DNA of 64,000 bases, taken from NCBI GenBank assembly GCA_019415705.1, contig DXYS01000018.1:25853-89852 (forward strand), given 5' to 3'. Below are positions 44,883 through 54,397 of this stretch, one piece after another (position 1 is the first letter of the stretch; each line of letters begins with the position of its first letter). The notes beneath the pieces were generated by a model, which saw only the letters and a program-made list of their open reading frames with translations, did not search any database and was not told where the DNA came from. The DNA is from Bacteroidales bacterium (GTDB lineage: Bacteria; Bacteroidota; Bacteroidia; Bacteroidales; Muribaculaceae). The position numbers and the translations under genes were made by a program.

Positions 44883-46685
44883 TTAGTCAATCTCATCGGC
44901 CACGGGGCCGTCGACTGCCTCGGCCGGTGCGGCTTTCTTCTTGGGAGACGGCGGTACGGGACGTTCGGCGTTGAGCATCAGCTCCTCCATCTCGTCAGGC
45001 ACGACAAATATGTCGTCGGGCGATGTCGGGCGCACGCCCTCATACCATTTGAATTTCGGGAGAAAGAAGCTCGAGCGGCGAGCCATAAACAGCGGTGTCG
45101 CCGTGCCGGTAGTCTGCGGCCACATCTTTACGCGTTCGGCCGTTCGGTCTTTGAAATCGGCGGCTAAAAACGAACTTTCGGCCGTGACAATCTTGTTGAT
45201 TGTCGAGTCTGATTCCTCCGGGTACATGATTATCTCGACGTTGCCGTTGATGTCCAAGTGGCGCATTTCGTTGTCGACAAAGTAGGCTGTCATCTCTTTA
45301 CCGGAAATTTGGTTGTAGTAGACATCCTCGATATGCTGGGCCGTAAAACCGAACTCGGGCAACCGGGCGCGGTCGACGGTCGAATCGTTCATGTGCAGTT
45401 CGATGACGTTGCCGAAAATCTGACGGTCTTCGCTCCAAACTACCGGGCTGACAAACATCCTCAGCGTCGAGTCACGCTGGGTGAATCTCATCGAGTCGCA
45501 GATGCCCTGCATGTCAGAGCGGAAGAATCTCACGCGCGGGTAGATGACGGCGATATGACACGTGTCAATTCGTTCGGCGGTTACAGGTTTGGCTATGGAA
45601 TCGCCGGGGTTGATGATACTGTCGACAGTCACGGTGGTTGTGTCAAGTTCGATAAAAGTCTTGATGTATCGGCCGTGCAGATAGAGCGTGTCGCCTTGTG
45701 AATATTCTTTTATCTGAGCATGCCCCGTGACAAAAGAGCTGTCTGCCAGTTCGTTGTAGTAACCATAGTCGCCATAGACCGTGGCGCTGTGGGCCGAGTC
45801 GGTCAGTTCCATGTTGCCGAAAGCCTCGCCGTAGCCGGCAAAACGGTTGTAATAAATCGTGTCGGCTGTAAGGGTTTGATTCTGAGATGTTACGACAGTC
45901 GAACGGTCGTAGAGCGTGCAGATATTTGAGTCGGTGTCGTAGACGCCGCGGCGAGTGTAGACTGTGCCGCGGGCGTTGATGACTGATGATGGTGAGTATA
46001 GCTCGGCGATATGTGTCGCCGTGTTGTAGTAGAGTGTGTCGGTGTATATGTCGAGCGTGTCGGTCTGAGAGCGCGAGTTGAGATGGACATTTGTGTAGAA
46101 GTTGGCCTCCTTGGTCGACGGCACATACTCGCCTTCAAGCGATGTGAGGCGGTTTGACTTGTCGGTGAGCTCACCGCCGACGTTATAGTAACCGAGGTCA
46201 AGATGCAGGTCGTATATGAAAATGTCGGTCTGCAGCATGACGTCGCGGTTGATGAGCCGCACTTTTTTGCCGGGATCGGCATAGAGAGTGGCAGTCTCGA
46301 CACCGGGGCGGCCGTCATAATCGAGCTCATCGGCATAGACAAAGAGTGTGTCGCCCTGCTCCATGCGCACATTGCCGTAGGCGTTCATCGACTCTGTCGC
46401 GGGGTAGTAGTGGGCGCTGTCGCAGAACATCAGCATCGGTCCTTTGGTAAACTCGACTTTACCGACCACGACCATAAACGAGTCATTGTCGCTCTTGCGC
46501 AGTTCGTCGGCGCGCTCGAGAAAGACGCGGTTGCCTCCGGCTCGGTTGGCCGTCGGAATCTGCGGAGTGAAGACAGGCTGATTTTTCTGAGGCGAAGTCA
46601 GGGCATGTGACGGCATGAGCAACGGTGTGGCCAAAGCGGCTACAGTGGCTATGACGGCGAGTTTATGTCTGACGTTCTGACACAT
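44883..46685 (-). CDS. OstA/LptA-like periplasmic protein
   Basis: A 600-residue protein with a signal peptide (hydrophobic 8-25) and long stretches of OstA-like beta-jellyroll repeats (NAYGNVRMEQGDTLFVYADEL, DYDGRPGVETATLY, RYIKTFIELDTTTV). LptA/OstA-type proteins form the periplasmic bridge that carries LPS to the outer membrane. Bacteroidetes carry long OstA-like proteins of this size. The acidic, Pro/Lys-rich C-terminal tail (VPPSPKKKAAPAEAV) is probably unstructured. It follows three peptidyl-prolyl isomerase genes, in keeping with an envelope-biogenesis cluster. Confidence 0.85.
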   Translation of the reverse strand: MCQNVRHKLAVIATVAALATPLLMPSHALTSPQKNQPVFTPQIPTANRAGGNRVFLERADELRKSDNDSFMVVVGKVEFTKGPMLMFCDSAHYYPATESMNAYGNVRMEQGDTLFVYADELDYDGRPGVETATLYADPGKKVRLINRDVMLQTDIFIYDLHLDLGYYNVGGELTDKSNRLTSLEGEYVPSTKEANFYTNVHLNSRSQTDTLDIYTDTLYYNTATHIAELYSPSSVINARGTVYTRRGVYDTDSNICTLYDRSTVVTSQNQTLTADTIYYNRFAGYGEAFGNMELTDSAHSATVYGDYGYYNELADSSFVTGHAQIKEYSQGDTLYLHGRYIKTFIELDTTTVTVDSIINPGDSIAKPVTAERIDTCHIAVIYPRVRFFRSDMQGICDSMRFTQRDSTLRMFVSPVVWSEDRQIFGNVIELHMNDSTVDRARLPEFGFTAQHIEDVYYNQISGKEMTAYFVDNEMRHLDINGNVEIIMYPEESDSTINKIVTAESSFLAADFKDRTAERVKMWPQTTGTATPLFMARRSSFFLPKFKWYEGVRPTSPDDIFVVPDEMEELMLNAERPVPPSPKKKAAPAEAVDGPVADEID

Positions 46686-46707
46686 TTGGTGATAGGGTGG
46701 TGTAGGG

Positions 46708-46724
46708 ACATGCCGTTGGCATGT
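46708..46724. repeat. Short hairpin repeat (ACATGCC-GTT-GGCATGT)
   Basis: A perfect 7-base stem preceded by GTAGGG, in the gap between the isomerase and OstA genes. A related string (GTAGGGAGATGCC) occurs near 52826. It looks like a small dispersed element or a weak terminator without U-tract. Confidence 0.45.
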
Positions 46725-46764
46725 ATAATCGGTAATCAGGGCAGTATGCCTGAGACACTATGCT

Positions 46765-48123
46765 TTATTTGGTTTTAATCCAGCCCTGATGCTCAAACTC
46801 ACATCCGCGCCATCCGTCCTCGATACGGACATAGGTCTCGCGGATTTTCTTGTCGAGCCATTTATTGACAATTTCTTCGCGGGCCGAGTTCTCATACATG
46901 TTCTTAATGAGCTGGAAGTCATCGGCGAGGTTGGCGGTGTGGGGCTCGATGCGCTCTGTGAGCTTGACGATGGCCACGATGTCGCGGTCACGCTTGGGAT
47001 CTTTCATCACAAAGGCCTTCGAAATCTCGCCGGGCTGCATGCCTGCCACGACACGAGCCACTTCCTGCGGCAGCTGCGACATCTCGAAACGTGTCGATCC
47101 GGTCTCTGAGTTTGACATAACGCCGCGGCTGTAGCGCGTATCTTTATCCTGCGACACAAAGCGTGCGGCATCCTCGAAGGTATATTTTTTCTGGTCAACA
47201 ATCTCTGTGCGCAGAGAGTCAAGGCGTGTGAGGGCGTCGGTCAGGTCCTTGTCGGCCACTTTGGGCTTGAGAAGAATATGACGGGTATTGATGCGGTCGC
47301 CGCGCTTTTCGATGAGCTGGATGATATGGTAGCCGTACTCGGTCTCTACGATTTTAGATACTTTCTTGGGGTCGTTGAGGTTGAAAGCCACGGCCGCATA
47401 CTCGGGTGCAAGCTGGGCGCGGCCGATAAATCCGGTTTCACCGCCGCGCATTGAGCTGCCGTCTTCGGAGTAGAGGATGGCAAGAGTCGAAAATTCGCTT
47501 TCGCCGCGGTTGATACGGTCGGCGTAGTCACGCAGACGTGCCTTGACATTGTCTATTTCCTCACGGGGAATAAGCGGATGCAGGGTTATAATCTGCACCT
47601 CGACCTGCATCGGCACCGAAGGAATACTGTCAGCCGGCAGGCGGTCATAGTAGCGTCTGACATCCGACGGCGTGATTTTAAGGTCTTTAGACAATGAGTT
47701 GCGCACCTGCTGGATGCGGTAACGGTCGCGCATATTCTTCGCCCAGTATTCGCGCAGTTCGGAGAACGGTTTGCGGAAATACTGTTCGACTTTCTCTCGC
47801 GAGCCGAGGTTGGCGATAAGCATGTTCATCTGGGCGTCAACCTGTTGCTGCACAAGAGCTTCCTGGACTTCGACGGTGTCGAGTTCGGCCTGATGGAGAA
47901 AAAGACGGTCTATGGCAAGCTGCTCGGGGATAGAGCAATAAGGATCGCCCTTGACGGGCACACGGTCTTGCTGCATCTCCTGATAGGTCTGTTCGATTTC
48001 TGATTTATAGATTGGCTCGTCGCCTATGACCCATGCCACTTCCTCTGCGACGTTGTTCTGGGCCATGGCCTGCATGCCTGCTGCCACGAGGACCAGCGAA
48101 GGCAGAATGCGTTTGATTTTCAT
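46765..48123 (-). CDS. SurA-like periplasmic peptidyl-prolyl isomerase
   Basis: A 452-residue protein with a signal peptide (MKIKRILPSLVLVAAGMQAMAQ), a SurA_N-like helical domain (EVAWVIGDEPIYKSEIEQT) and two parvulin domains (about 165-275, GGETGFIGRAQLAPEY; and about 270-380, RHILLKPKV). It should assist folding of outer-membrane proteins in the periplasm. The frame opens 18 codons earlier, but MKIKRIL gives a proper signal peptide. A promoter-like TTTG-N18-TATCTTTG lies at 48166-48195, between it and the upstream isomerase gene. Confidence 0.9.
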   Translation of the reverse strand: MKIKRILPSLVLVAAGMQAMAQNNVAEEVAWVIGDEPIYKSEIEQTYQEMQQDRVPVKGDPYCSIPEQLAIDRLFLHQAELDTVEVQEALVQQQVDAQMNMLIANLGSREKVEQYFRKPFSELREYWAKNMRDRYRIQQVRNSLSKDLKITPSDVRRYYDRLPADSIPSVPMQVEVQIITLHPLIPREEIDNVKARLRDYADRINRGESEFSTLAILYSEDGSSMRGGETGFIGRAQLAPEYAAVAFNLNDPKKVSKIVETEYGYHIIQLIEKRGDRINTRHILLKPKVADKDLTDALTRLDSLRTEIVDQKKYTFEDAARFVSQDKDTRYSRGVMSNSETGSTRFEMSQLPQEVARVVAGMQPGEISKAFVMKDPKRDRDIVAIVKLTERIEPHTANLADDFQLIKNMYENSAREEIVNKWLDKKIRETYVRIEDGWRGCEFEHQGWIKTK

Positions 48124-48165
48124 TATGATGAACTTACGGTTGGCTTTTTGATTTGATTCAATGGA

Positions 48166-48195
48166 CAAAGATAACAATTATAGTCGAATTACAAA
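48166..48195 (-). promoter_or_regulatory. Promoter for the SurA-like gene (TTTG-N18-TATCTTTG)
   Basis: Minus strand TTTG (48192-48195) and TATCTTTG (48166-48173) with 18 bases between them, slightly shorter than ideal, about 43 bases before the start codon. Confidence 0.5.
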
Positions 48196-48252
48196 AGGGC
48201 ACACCGCTCCCCGTCGAGTGAATGAATGTGAAAAAATCGAAGCGGCGTGTGC

Positions 48253-49134
48253 TCAGCGCTCGAGGCTGACATATATTTTCAGACGTCCCTTCTCGAGTGC
48301 ATTGCGGTAAAGGTCGTTGATGAGTATGCCGTCATACTCCGCACGACGGATATTGGTCAGGCGTTCGGCTATAAGAATACGGGCGTTGTCAAACGGCATC
48401 GTGGCGCCGGTCGGCAGCATGTCGCGTATCTCTAACAGGTAGACAAATCCGCCGGCCTCGGTCTCGAAGTATGTGCGTCCGCGCAGAAAATCTTCGGGCT
48501 TGCCGCTGAAATCATACGGGATGCGTGACTCTATCTGCTCCCAGTCGACCCATTTGTCGCGGAAATAGTCATAGTGGACGGCCGATGAGAGCACCTCTTT
48601 TTCGAGGCGGTCGATGTCTTCCTGACGGCTTGACCGATACAGTCGTTTGATTAGCGCGAGATTGGGCGCGTCGTCAGGCACTTTGAGATATATACCCTGA
48701 AGCATGGGGCGTTCGAGCACAAATTCGCGGTTGTGTCTGACGTAGTAGTTGCGCAGAGTGTCTTCGGGAAAATCTGTCGGCACATGTGTCTCAAACATCA
48801 GACGGCGGTATTCGAGGGCTATCAGTCGGTTGCGGTAGTCTTCGACGAGGCGGTCGATGCGGCTCATGTCTATTTCGCCCGACGCTATGTCGGCAAGGAG
48901 GTGTTTGTCGACCCAGTCGCGGATATATGCTGACGCATAGCGCGTACTGTCGTTTTTGCTGAGGCCTGACGGCATTTCGCGGGCGAGGTCGGCGCGTGTG
49001 AGGACTGATGAGTCGACCGAGGCCAGAATATTGCGGCTGTCAGTGTCGGTCTTATCGGCACACGACATTACGACATAGGCCGCGACTATGGCCGTGAGTG
49101 CCGCAAGAATAGGTCTGTATGCCTTAACAGTCAT
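48253..49134 (-). CDS. Lipoprotein peptidyl-prolyl isomerase-like protein
   Basis: A 293-residue protein with a lipobox (VVMSC, Cys about residue 25), so it is anchored in the periplasm. The body resembles the SurA_N/parvulin-like chaperones (LASVDSSVLTRADLAREMP, YASAYIRDWVDKHLLAD), but no clear parvulin active-site motif is visible, so it may be chaperone only. Its start overlaps the stop of the larger isomerase by 1 base (TAATG), a sign of coupled translation. It is the middle gene of three related ones. Confidence 0.7.
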   Translation of the reverse strand: MTVKAYRPILAALTAIVAAYVVMSCADKTDTDSRNILASVDSSVLTRADLAREMPSGLSKNDSTRYASAYIRDWVDKHLLADIASGEIDMSRIDRLVEDYRNRLIALEYRRLMFETHVPTDFPEDTLRNYYVRHNREFVLERPMLQGIYLKVPDDAPNLALIKRLYRSSRQEDIDRLEKEVLSSAVHYDYFRDKWVDWEQIESRIPYDFSGKPEDFLRGRTYFETEAGGFVYLLEIRDMLPTGATMPFDNARILIAERLTNIRRAEYDGILINDLYRNALEKGRLKIYVSLER

Positions 49135-51074
49135 TATTTGCCTGCGAATTTTTTAAGTACTTTCTGATTGACTTTGACAGGATATTTTTTGCGTAATTCG
49201 CTGAGCCATTGATTGAGCAACTCATCCTGATAGTCGTTGACGACGGTGCCGCGCATGTCTGACGCTTCCTCGGGAGCGTTGATTTTGCGTCCTTTGAAGG
49301 CGCCGTAGGTTGACAGACGTGTGCTTGACGGAGCGGGCTTTGCGGCGCCGAAACCGAGATAGTCGGTAATGGGGTTTTCGCCCTCGGCGGCTATTACGCG
49401 TTCGATTTTGAGGTCGCGGCCGAATTTTTTACGCATATCGGCCACAAACGTTGTCGGGTTGTCTGACGGTATTGTCTCGGCATAGGCGAGGGCTTCGGCG
49501 AGCACACTGTCGTTGGGCGTGAAGAATAGGAAGGCTTTGTAACGGGGTGTGTCCCAAGTGTATTTATCGCGGTGCCGGCTGAAATATTCTTCAAGACCTT
49601 CTTTGTCTTTAGCCGCGCGGTCCCATACTTTGCGGTTTGAGATATCAAAGAGAAGGATGCCGTCGCGGTATTCGTTGACAAGGTTACGGTAGGCCGGCTC
49701 ATTTTCTAAAAGGTCGATACGTGCGCGTTCGATGACAGATTTCTCAACGGCCTTTGCCGTCTCGGCTGTCAGCATATCAGATAGTTGTGCTAACGAGTTA
49801 AACTTATAGGTCCTGAGCGCGGGGACAATGTCGGCGGCTGTCAGTGAGCGGCCGTCGGCGGTTTTGGCTATGACGGCCTTGTCAGATGCTAATTTGTCGA
49901 GCACAGTGCTGTCGGGTTGTGCGCCCATAGACAGGCAGAGGCCGGCGATGGTCGCGCTGTCGACTGATGCGCCGTAGCGACGGCCTAATTTGGCCAAGCC
50001 GGCGCGGCGCGGCATTTGGTCACGCTCGTCGCGGCTGATAGCCTGCTTTATGGCCTCTAAGCTCTCTTCATAGCTTGCGGGGGCACGATGGCCGCCACGC
50101 TTGATGATGTGGTAACCGAATGTCGTTGCAAAGGGTTTTGAAATCTCGTTGTCGGCCAATGCAAAGGCCACGCTGTCAAACTCGTTGACCATTACGCCGG
50201 CGCCAAACCAACCGAGGGCACCTCCGCGTGCGGCCGAGCCGGGGTCTTCAGATTCGCGTGTCGCCATGTCGGCGAAGTCGGCGCCTCCGACCACAAGTTT
50301 GTAGATTGAGTCAATCTGAGCCTTCTTGACGGCGGCAGCCTCGGGGCTGAGGCCGCGTGTGAGCTTGAGGATATGCGATGCCTCGACTTCTCCCCGGGCC
50401 GGACGCGAGTCGTTGACGAGGATGATGTGGAGGCCGTAACCCGAGTCGATTACGGGCGAGACAGATCCGACAGGAGTGTCGTAGGCGGCTTTCTCGAACG
50501 CCCACGGAAAACGTGATGGCGTGAGCCAGCCCATCAGACCGCCGCGCATGGCAGACGGTTTGTCGATGGAGTTGGCCATAGCGGCCTCGGCAAAGGTGGT
50601 CTTGCCGCTGACAATGGCCTCGCGTATCGAGTCTAAGCGTGCAGCCGACGTCTTGCGGGCGGCCGGATTGTCGCCGCCGGGCACCATGATGTGGCTGACC
50701 TTGACCTGACGCAGCATGTGGTGGTAGGCCTCGCTGTAGAGCGAGTCACGCAGAGCGCTGTCTGCGATATACGGCTCGGCGAGTTCGTCGCGGAAGCCGT
50801 TGAACTCGCTGAGGAAGGCTGCCGTGGTGTCGATGCCCGCGGCCTCGGCGTCGGCGACCTTGAGTTTGTAGTCGATAAAGAGATCTACGTAATCGTCGAC
50901 CGACTGTCGCGCGCTCTGCTGCGAATTATTTTTGTTGTAAAGATATTCAAATTCGCTCAGACGGATGTCGCGGCCGTTGACGGTCATGACCACGGGGTCT
51001 TTTGCCGATTTTGCGAGAGCAGCTATGCTGCATGCGATAATGATGGCCGAAGCCGTCAGAATAAGTTTTTTCAT
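49134..51074 (-). CDS. Periplasmic peptidyl-prolyl isomerase with two parvulin domains
   Basis: A 646-residue protein. Signal peptide at 1-22, an N-terminal chaperone domain (NGRDIRLSEFEYLYNKNN, typical of the Bacteroidetes family), then two PpiC-type parvulin repeats (VKVSHIMVPGGDN at about 123 and VEASHILKLTRGL at about 230, each with a later GYGLHIILV or GYHIIKRGG strand). The C-terminal 250 residues are helical. It likely folds or escorts outer-membrane proteins. It lies downstream of guaB, with the hairpin at 51158-51196 between them. Confidence 0.9.
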   Translation of the reverse strand: MKKLILTASAIIIACSIAALAKSAKDPVVMTVNGRDIRLSEFEYLYNKNNSQQSARQSVDDYVDLFIDYKLKVADAEAAGIDTTAAFLSEFNGFRDELAEPYIADSALRDSLYSEAYHHMLRQVKVSHIMVPGGDNPAARKTSAARLDSIREAIVSGKTTFAEAAMANSIDKPSAMRGGLMGWLTPSRFPWAFEKAAYDTPVGSVSPVIDSGYGLHIILVNDSRPARGEVEASHILKLTRGLSPEAAAVKKAQIDSIYKLVVGGADFADMATRESEDPGSAARGGALGWFGAGVMVNEFDSVAFALADNEISKPFATTFGYHIIKRGGHRAPASYEESLEAIKQAISRDERDQMPRRAGLAKLGRRYGASVDSATIAGLCLSMGAQPDSTVLDKLASDKAVIAKTADGRSLTAADIVPALRTYKFNSLAQLSDMLTAETAKAVEKSVIERARIDLLENEPAYRNLVNEYRDGILLFDISNRKVWDRAAKDKEGLEEYFSRHRDKYTWDTPRYKAFLFFTPNDSVLAEALAYAETIPSDNPTTFVADMRKKFGRDLKIERVIAAEGENPITDYLGFGAAKPAPSSTRLSTYGAFKGRKINAPEEASDMRGTVVNDYQDELLNQWLSELRKKYPVKVNQKVLKKFAGK

Positions 51075-51157
51075 CGTGATTTACTTTGCGTCGGGGCTGT
51101 GGAGCCTGAGGTTTTTAATAAACGGAGACGTCAGCAGGTGACTATCCTGATAATTAA

Positions 51158-51196
51158 CGCCGGACAGCGCCTTATATTGTGTTACGCTGTCCGGCG
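51158..51196 (-). terminator. Terminator-like hairpin after guaB
   Basis: A perfect 12-base stem CGCCGGACAGCG / CGCTGTCCGGCG with a loop of 15 bases, followed on the minus strand by TTAATTAT. Confidence 0.75.
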
Positions 51197-51231
51197 TTTG
51201 TCTTACGGCGGATATTTAAGCTAAATCAGCC

Positions 51232-52731
<1,500 letters not shown>

Positions 52732-52741
52732 TTATTGCACG

Positions 52742-52749
52742 CAAAGTTA
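52742..52749 (-). promoter_or_regulatory. -7 box (TAACTTTG) of guaB
   Basis: Full TAnnTTTG match on the minus strand, giving a leader of roughly 27 bases. The -33 TTTG is not at the ideal spacing. Confidence 0.45.
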
Positions 52750-52893
52750 CAAAATTTTCAAATACAATATTTCCCCGCCCGCAAAAATATTTTCAAAAAA
52801 ACGCAAGAAAAGTGCCGGACGGCTGTAGGGAGATGCCAAAGCGACCGTCAGGACACGGCGGCATGTATAGATTGCACATCCCGACGCGAGAGT

Positions 52894-53163
52894 TCAAACA
52901 CAGGCGACCTGAAGAATCGGCGCACCTAATGCACTTTCGATTGAAGAGATAGTCTCGATTGTAAAATTATGGGTGCCTCTCATCCATTTGCTGATTTCAG
53001 ACTCATTTTTGCCGAGCAGATTTGCAAGGTCCTTCTGCTTGAGGCCTTTTTCTTCCAATATGTTGTGAATCCTGTCGACAATAAGAAAAGACAGGTCGAC
53101 ACGTCGTCTGACTTCGGGCGAAACTTTAGCACGCCGAGCCTCTATAATACTACTTCTTTTCAT
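52894..53163 (-). CDS. XRE-family antitoxin
   Basis: An 89-residue protein with a classic XRE helix-turn-helix (about residues 36-80; LKQKDLANLLGKNESEISKW and MRGTHNFT). Upstream is a charged helical N-terminus. It overlaps the preceding gene by 14 bases, in the toxin-first order of HigBA-like pairs. It most likely neutralises that toxin and represses the promoter at 53650-53710. Confidence 0.85.
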   Translation of the reverse strand: MKRSSIIEARRAKVSPEVRRRVDLSFLIVDRIHNILEEKGLKQKDLANLLGKNESEISKWMRGTHNFTIETISSIESALGAPILQVACV

Positions 53164-53635
53164 CGCGAGTAAAATTTAGATTTCCTATAATCTCCTTATC
53201 TACAATATATAATGTGCCGTTTGACAGGCGGGATGAAATAAAGCGGCTTGTATCGACGAGCATCTCTACATAATCAGACAATGTCTCGCTTTCCTGCCAA
53301 GTTGCTTTATCTTTGATTCCTCCGTTACCAAAGATTAATATTTTGTCAGAAAGGCGGATGCAATACAGACGCAGATTACTTGTTTCAATTGGTATCGCGC
53401 TCACTCCATCACCGTATCTTCCTTCATAACGGAAATATCTTTCTAATGCTCCGCTTTCGCCTATTCTATCGAGCCATGCGATTATTGTATCAATGTCCTC
53501 GTCATAATTGCAGCCCTCGGGAAATTTTTCAAAGAACTTTTCAAGTTCCGAGAGCTCTTCCTCATCAAGACGAACACTATAGAAATTTACTGCATCATGT
53601 TCCTCTATTAATTCTATGGAATATTTCTGTGTCAT
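53150..53635 (-). CDS. RelE/HigB-superfamily toxin
   Basis: A 161-residue protein starting MTQKYSIELIEEHDAVNFYS at 53635; the frame extends 8 codons further, but those codons would overlap the operator/promoter region. The C-terminal half has the RelE-superfamily pattern RLYCIRLSDKILIFGNGGIK. It is longer than typical HigB, with an extra acidic N-terminal helix (DEEELSELEKFFEKFPEG). Paired with the XRE gene. Expected activity is mRNA cleavage, but the catalytic residues cannot be judged from motifs alone. Confidence 0.78.
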   Translation of the reverse strand: MTQKYSIELIEEHDAVNFYSVRLDEEELSELEKFFEKFPEGCNYDEDIDTIIAWLDRIGESGALERYFRYEGRYGDGVSAIPIETSNLRLYCIRLSDKILIFGNGGIKDKATWQESETLSDYVEMLVDTSRFISSRLSNGTLYIVDKEIIGNLNFTRDEKK

Positions 53636-53649
53636 ACTTAACTTATGAA

Positions 53650-53710
53650 TTAACTTCACAAAGTTAATAACTCATTTCCAATACAACAAATTAATTAACT
53701 TAAAAGTTAA
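53650..53710 (-). promoter_or_regulatory. Promoter and dual inverted-repeat operator of the second toxin-antitoxin pair
   Basis: Minus strand TTTG (53687-53690), exactly 20 bases, then TAACTTTG (53659-53666): a full -33/-7 match. Two inverted repeats with identical arms, TTAACTT/AAGTTAA, lie at 53650-53667 (spacer of 4, over the -7 box) and 53695-53710 (spacer of 2, just upstream of -33). The leader is only about 20 bases. These are probable binding sites of the XRE antitoxin. Confidence 0.78.
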
Positions 53711-53789
53711 GGGGTGGCGATTTTTGGCTTGTATTTGTAAGTCATTACGGTTGTCTAATGCAGAATTGTGTGAGGTGAGCGCCGTGGGC

Positions 53790-53876
53790 GCTATGGAGGG
53801 TCGATTTGTAATCTACCGTTGATTATCAATGCGTTAACATTGGGTGATTGCAAATCGCCACTCCATATATTTTGAC
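53790..53876 (-). repeat. REP-like composite repeat, copy B
   Basis: Read on the minus strand it has TATGGAGTGGCGATTTGCAAT followed by a module with GGTAGATTACAAATCGACC. Both modules and their order match copy A at 19627-19720. A related arm GGGGTGGCGATTT (53711-53723) pairs with it, forming a large inverted structure. Confidence 0.55.
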
Positions 53877-53887
53877 GGTTAAATAGA

Positions 53888-53911
53888 AAGGGACGATAAA
53901 AATCGTCCCTT
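53888..53911 (-). terminator. Terminator after the DUF4252 gene
   Basis: Ten-base stem AAGGGACGAT / ATCGTCCCTT with an AAAA loop (TTTT on the minus strand), 25 bases past the stop codon at 53936. Confidence 0.8.
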
Positions 53912-53935
53912 CATATTCTGCGGTTTGCGGCGTGG

Positions 53936-54397
53936 TTACTTGTCAATTTGAGTGAGGTCGATGCGGCCTTTGATGTAGATGAGGTTGTATTCGCCGGGCT
54001 CGGAGGTCTCGACTACGATAATCCCGGCGTCGGTCGTGTCGGGGATAATTTTGGCATAGATAGTCACTTTCTCGTCATCCTCGGTGACTTCGGTGACTAC
54101 TTCAAGGCCCATCTTGGCAAGTATCGGCTCGCAGATAGCCTTGACTCGCGGAATGGATGACGCTTTTTCGCACGAGATTATTTCGAGCCCTTTGATTTCC
54201 TTGACCGCGTCGTCGAGTCCGTTGCCGAGGTCGTCGGTCATCGACCCTGCCATCTTGAGCATGAAAGGCGAGATATAGACCGATGTCACGCCTTCTATCG
54301 AGGCCGCTTCTTTGAATATCTTGGCTTGTGCCGAGCATGAGCATGCTGACAGCATGACGATGATGGCTGTAATAAGTATCAGGCTAAATCTTTTCAT
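53936..54397 (-). CDS. DUF4252 lipoprotein
   Basis: A 153-residue protein with a lipoprotein signal (IVMLSACSCSAQ, Cys about residue 19). The mature domain matches the DUF4252 pattern common in Bacteroidetes (KEAASIEGVTSVYISPFML, then KIIPDTTDAGIIVVETSE). Its start overlaps the ECF sigma-factor gene by 14 bases, so the two are translationally coupled; DUF4252 proteins often lie beside such sigma factors. Function unknown, probably an envelope-stress target or sensor. Confidence 0.85.
   Translation of the reverse strand: MKRFSLILITAIIVMLSACSCSAQAKIFKEAASIEGVTSVYISPFMLKMAGSMTDDLGNGLDDAVKEIKGLEIISCEKASSIPRVKAICEPILAKMGLEVVTEVTEDDEKVTIYAKIIPDTTDAGIIVVETSEPGEYNLIYIKGRIDLTQIDK

Noticed and set aside
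43945..44886. 313-codon plus-strand frame across the aminotransferase/DUF3737 region
   Set aside because: It lies antisense to two recognised, coupled genes and has no motifs or plausible start region.
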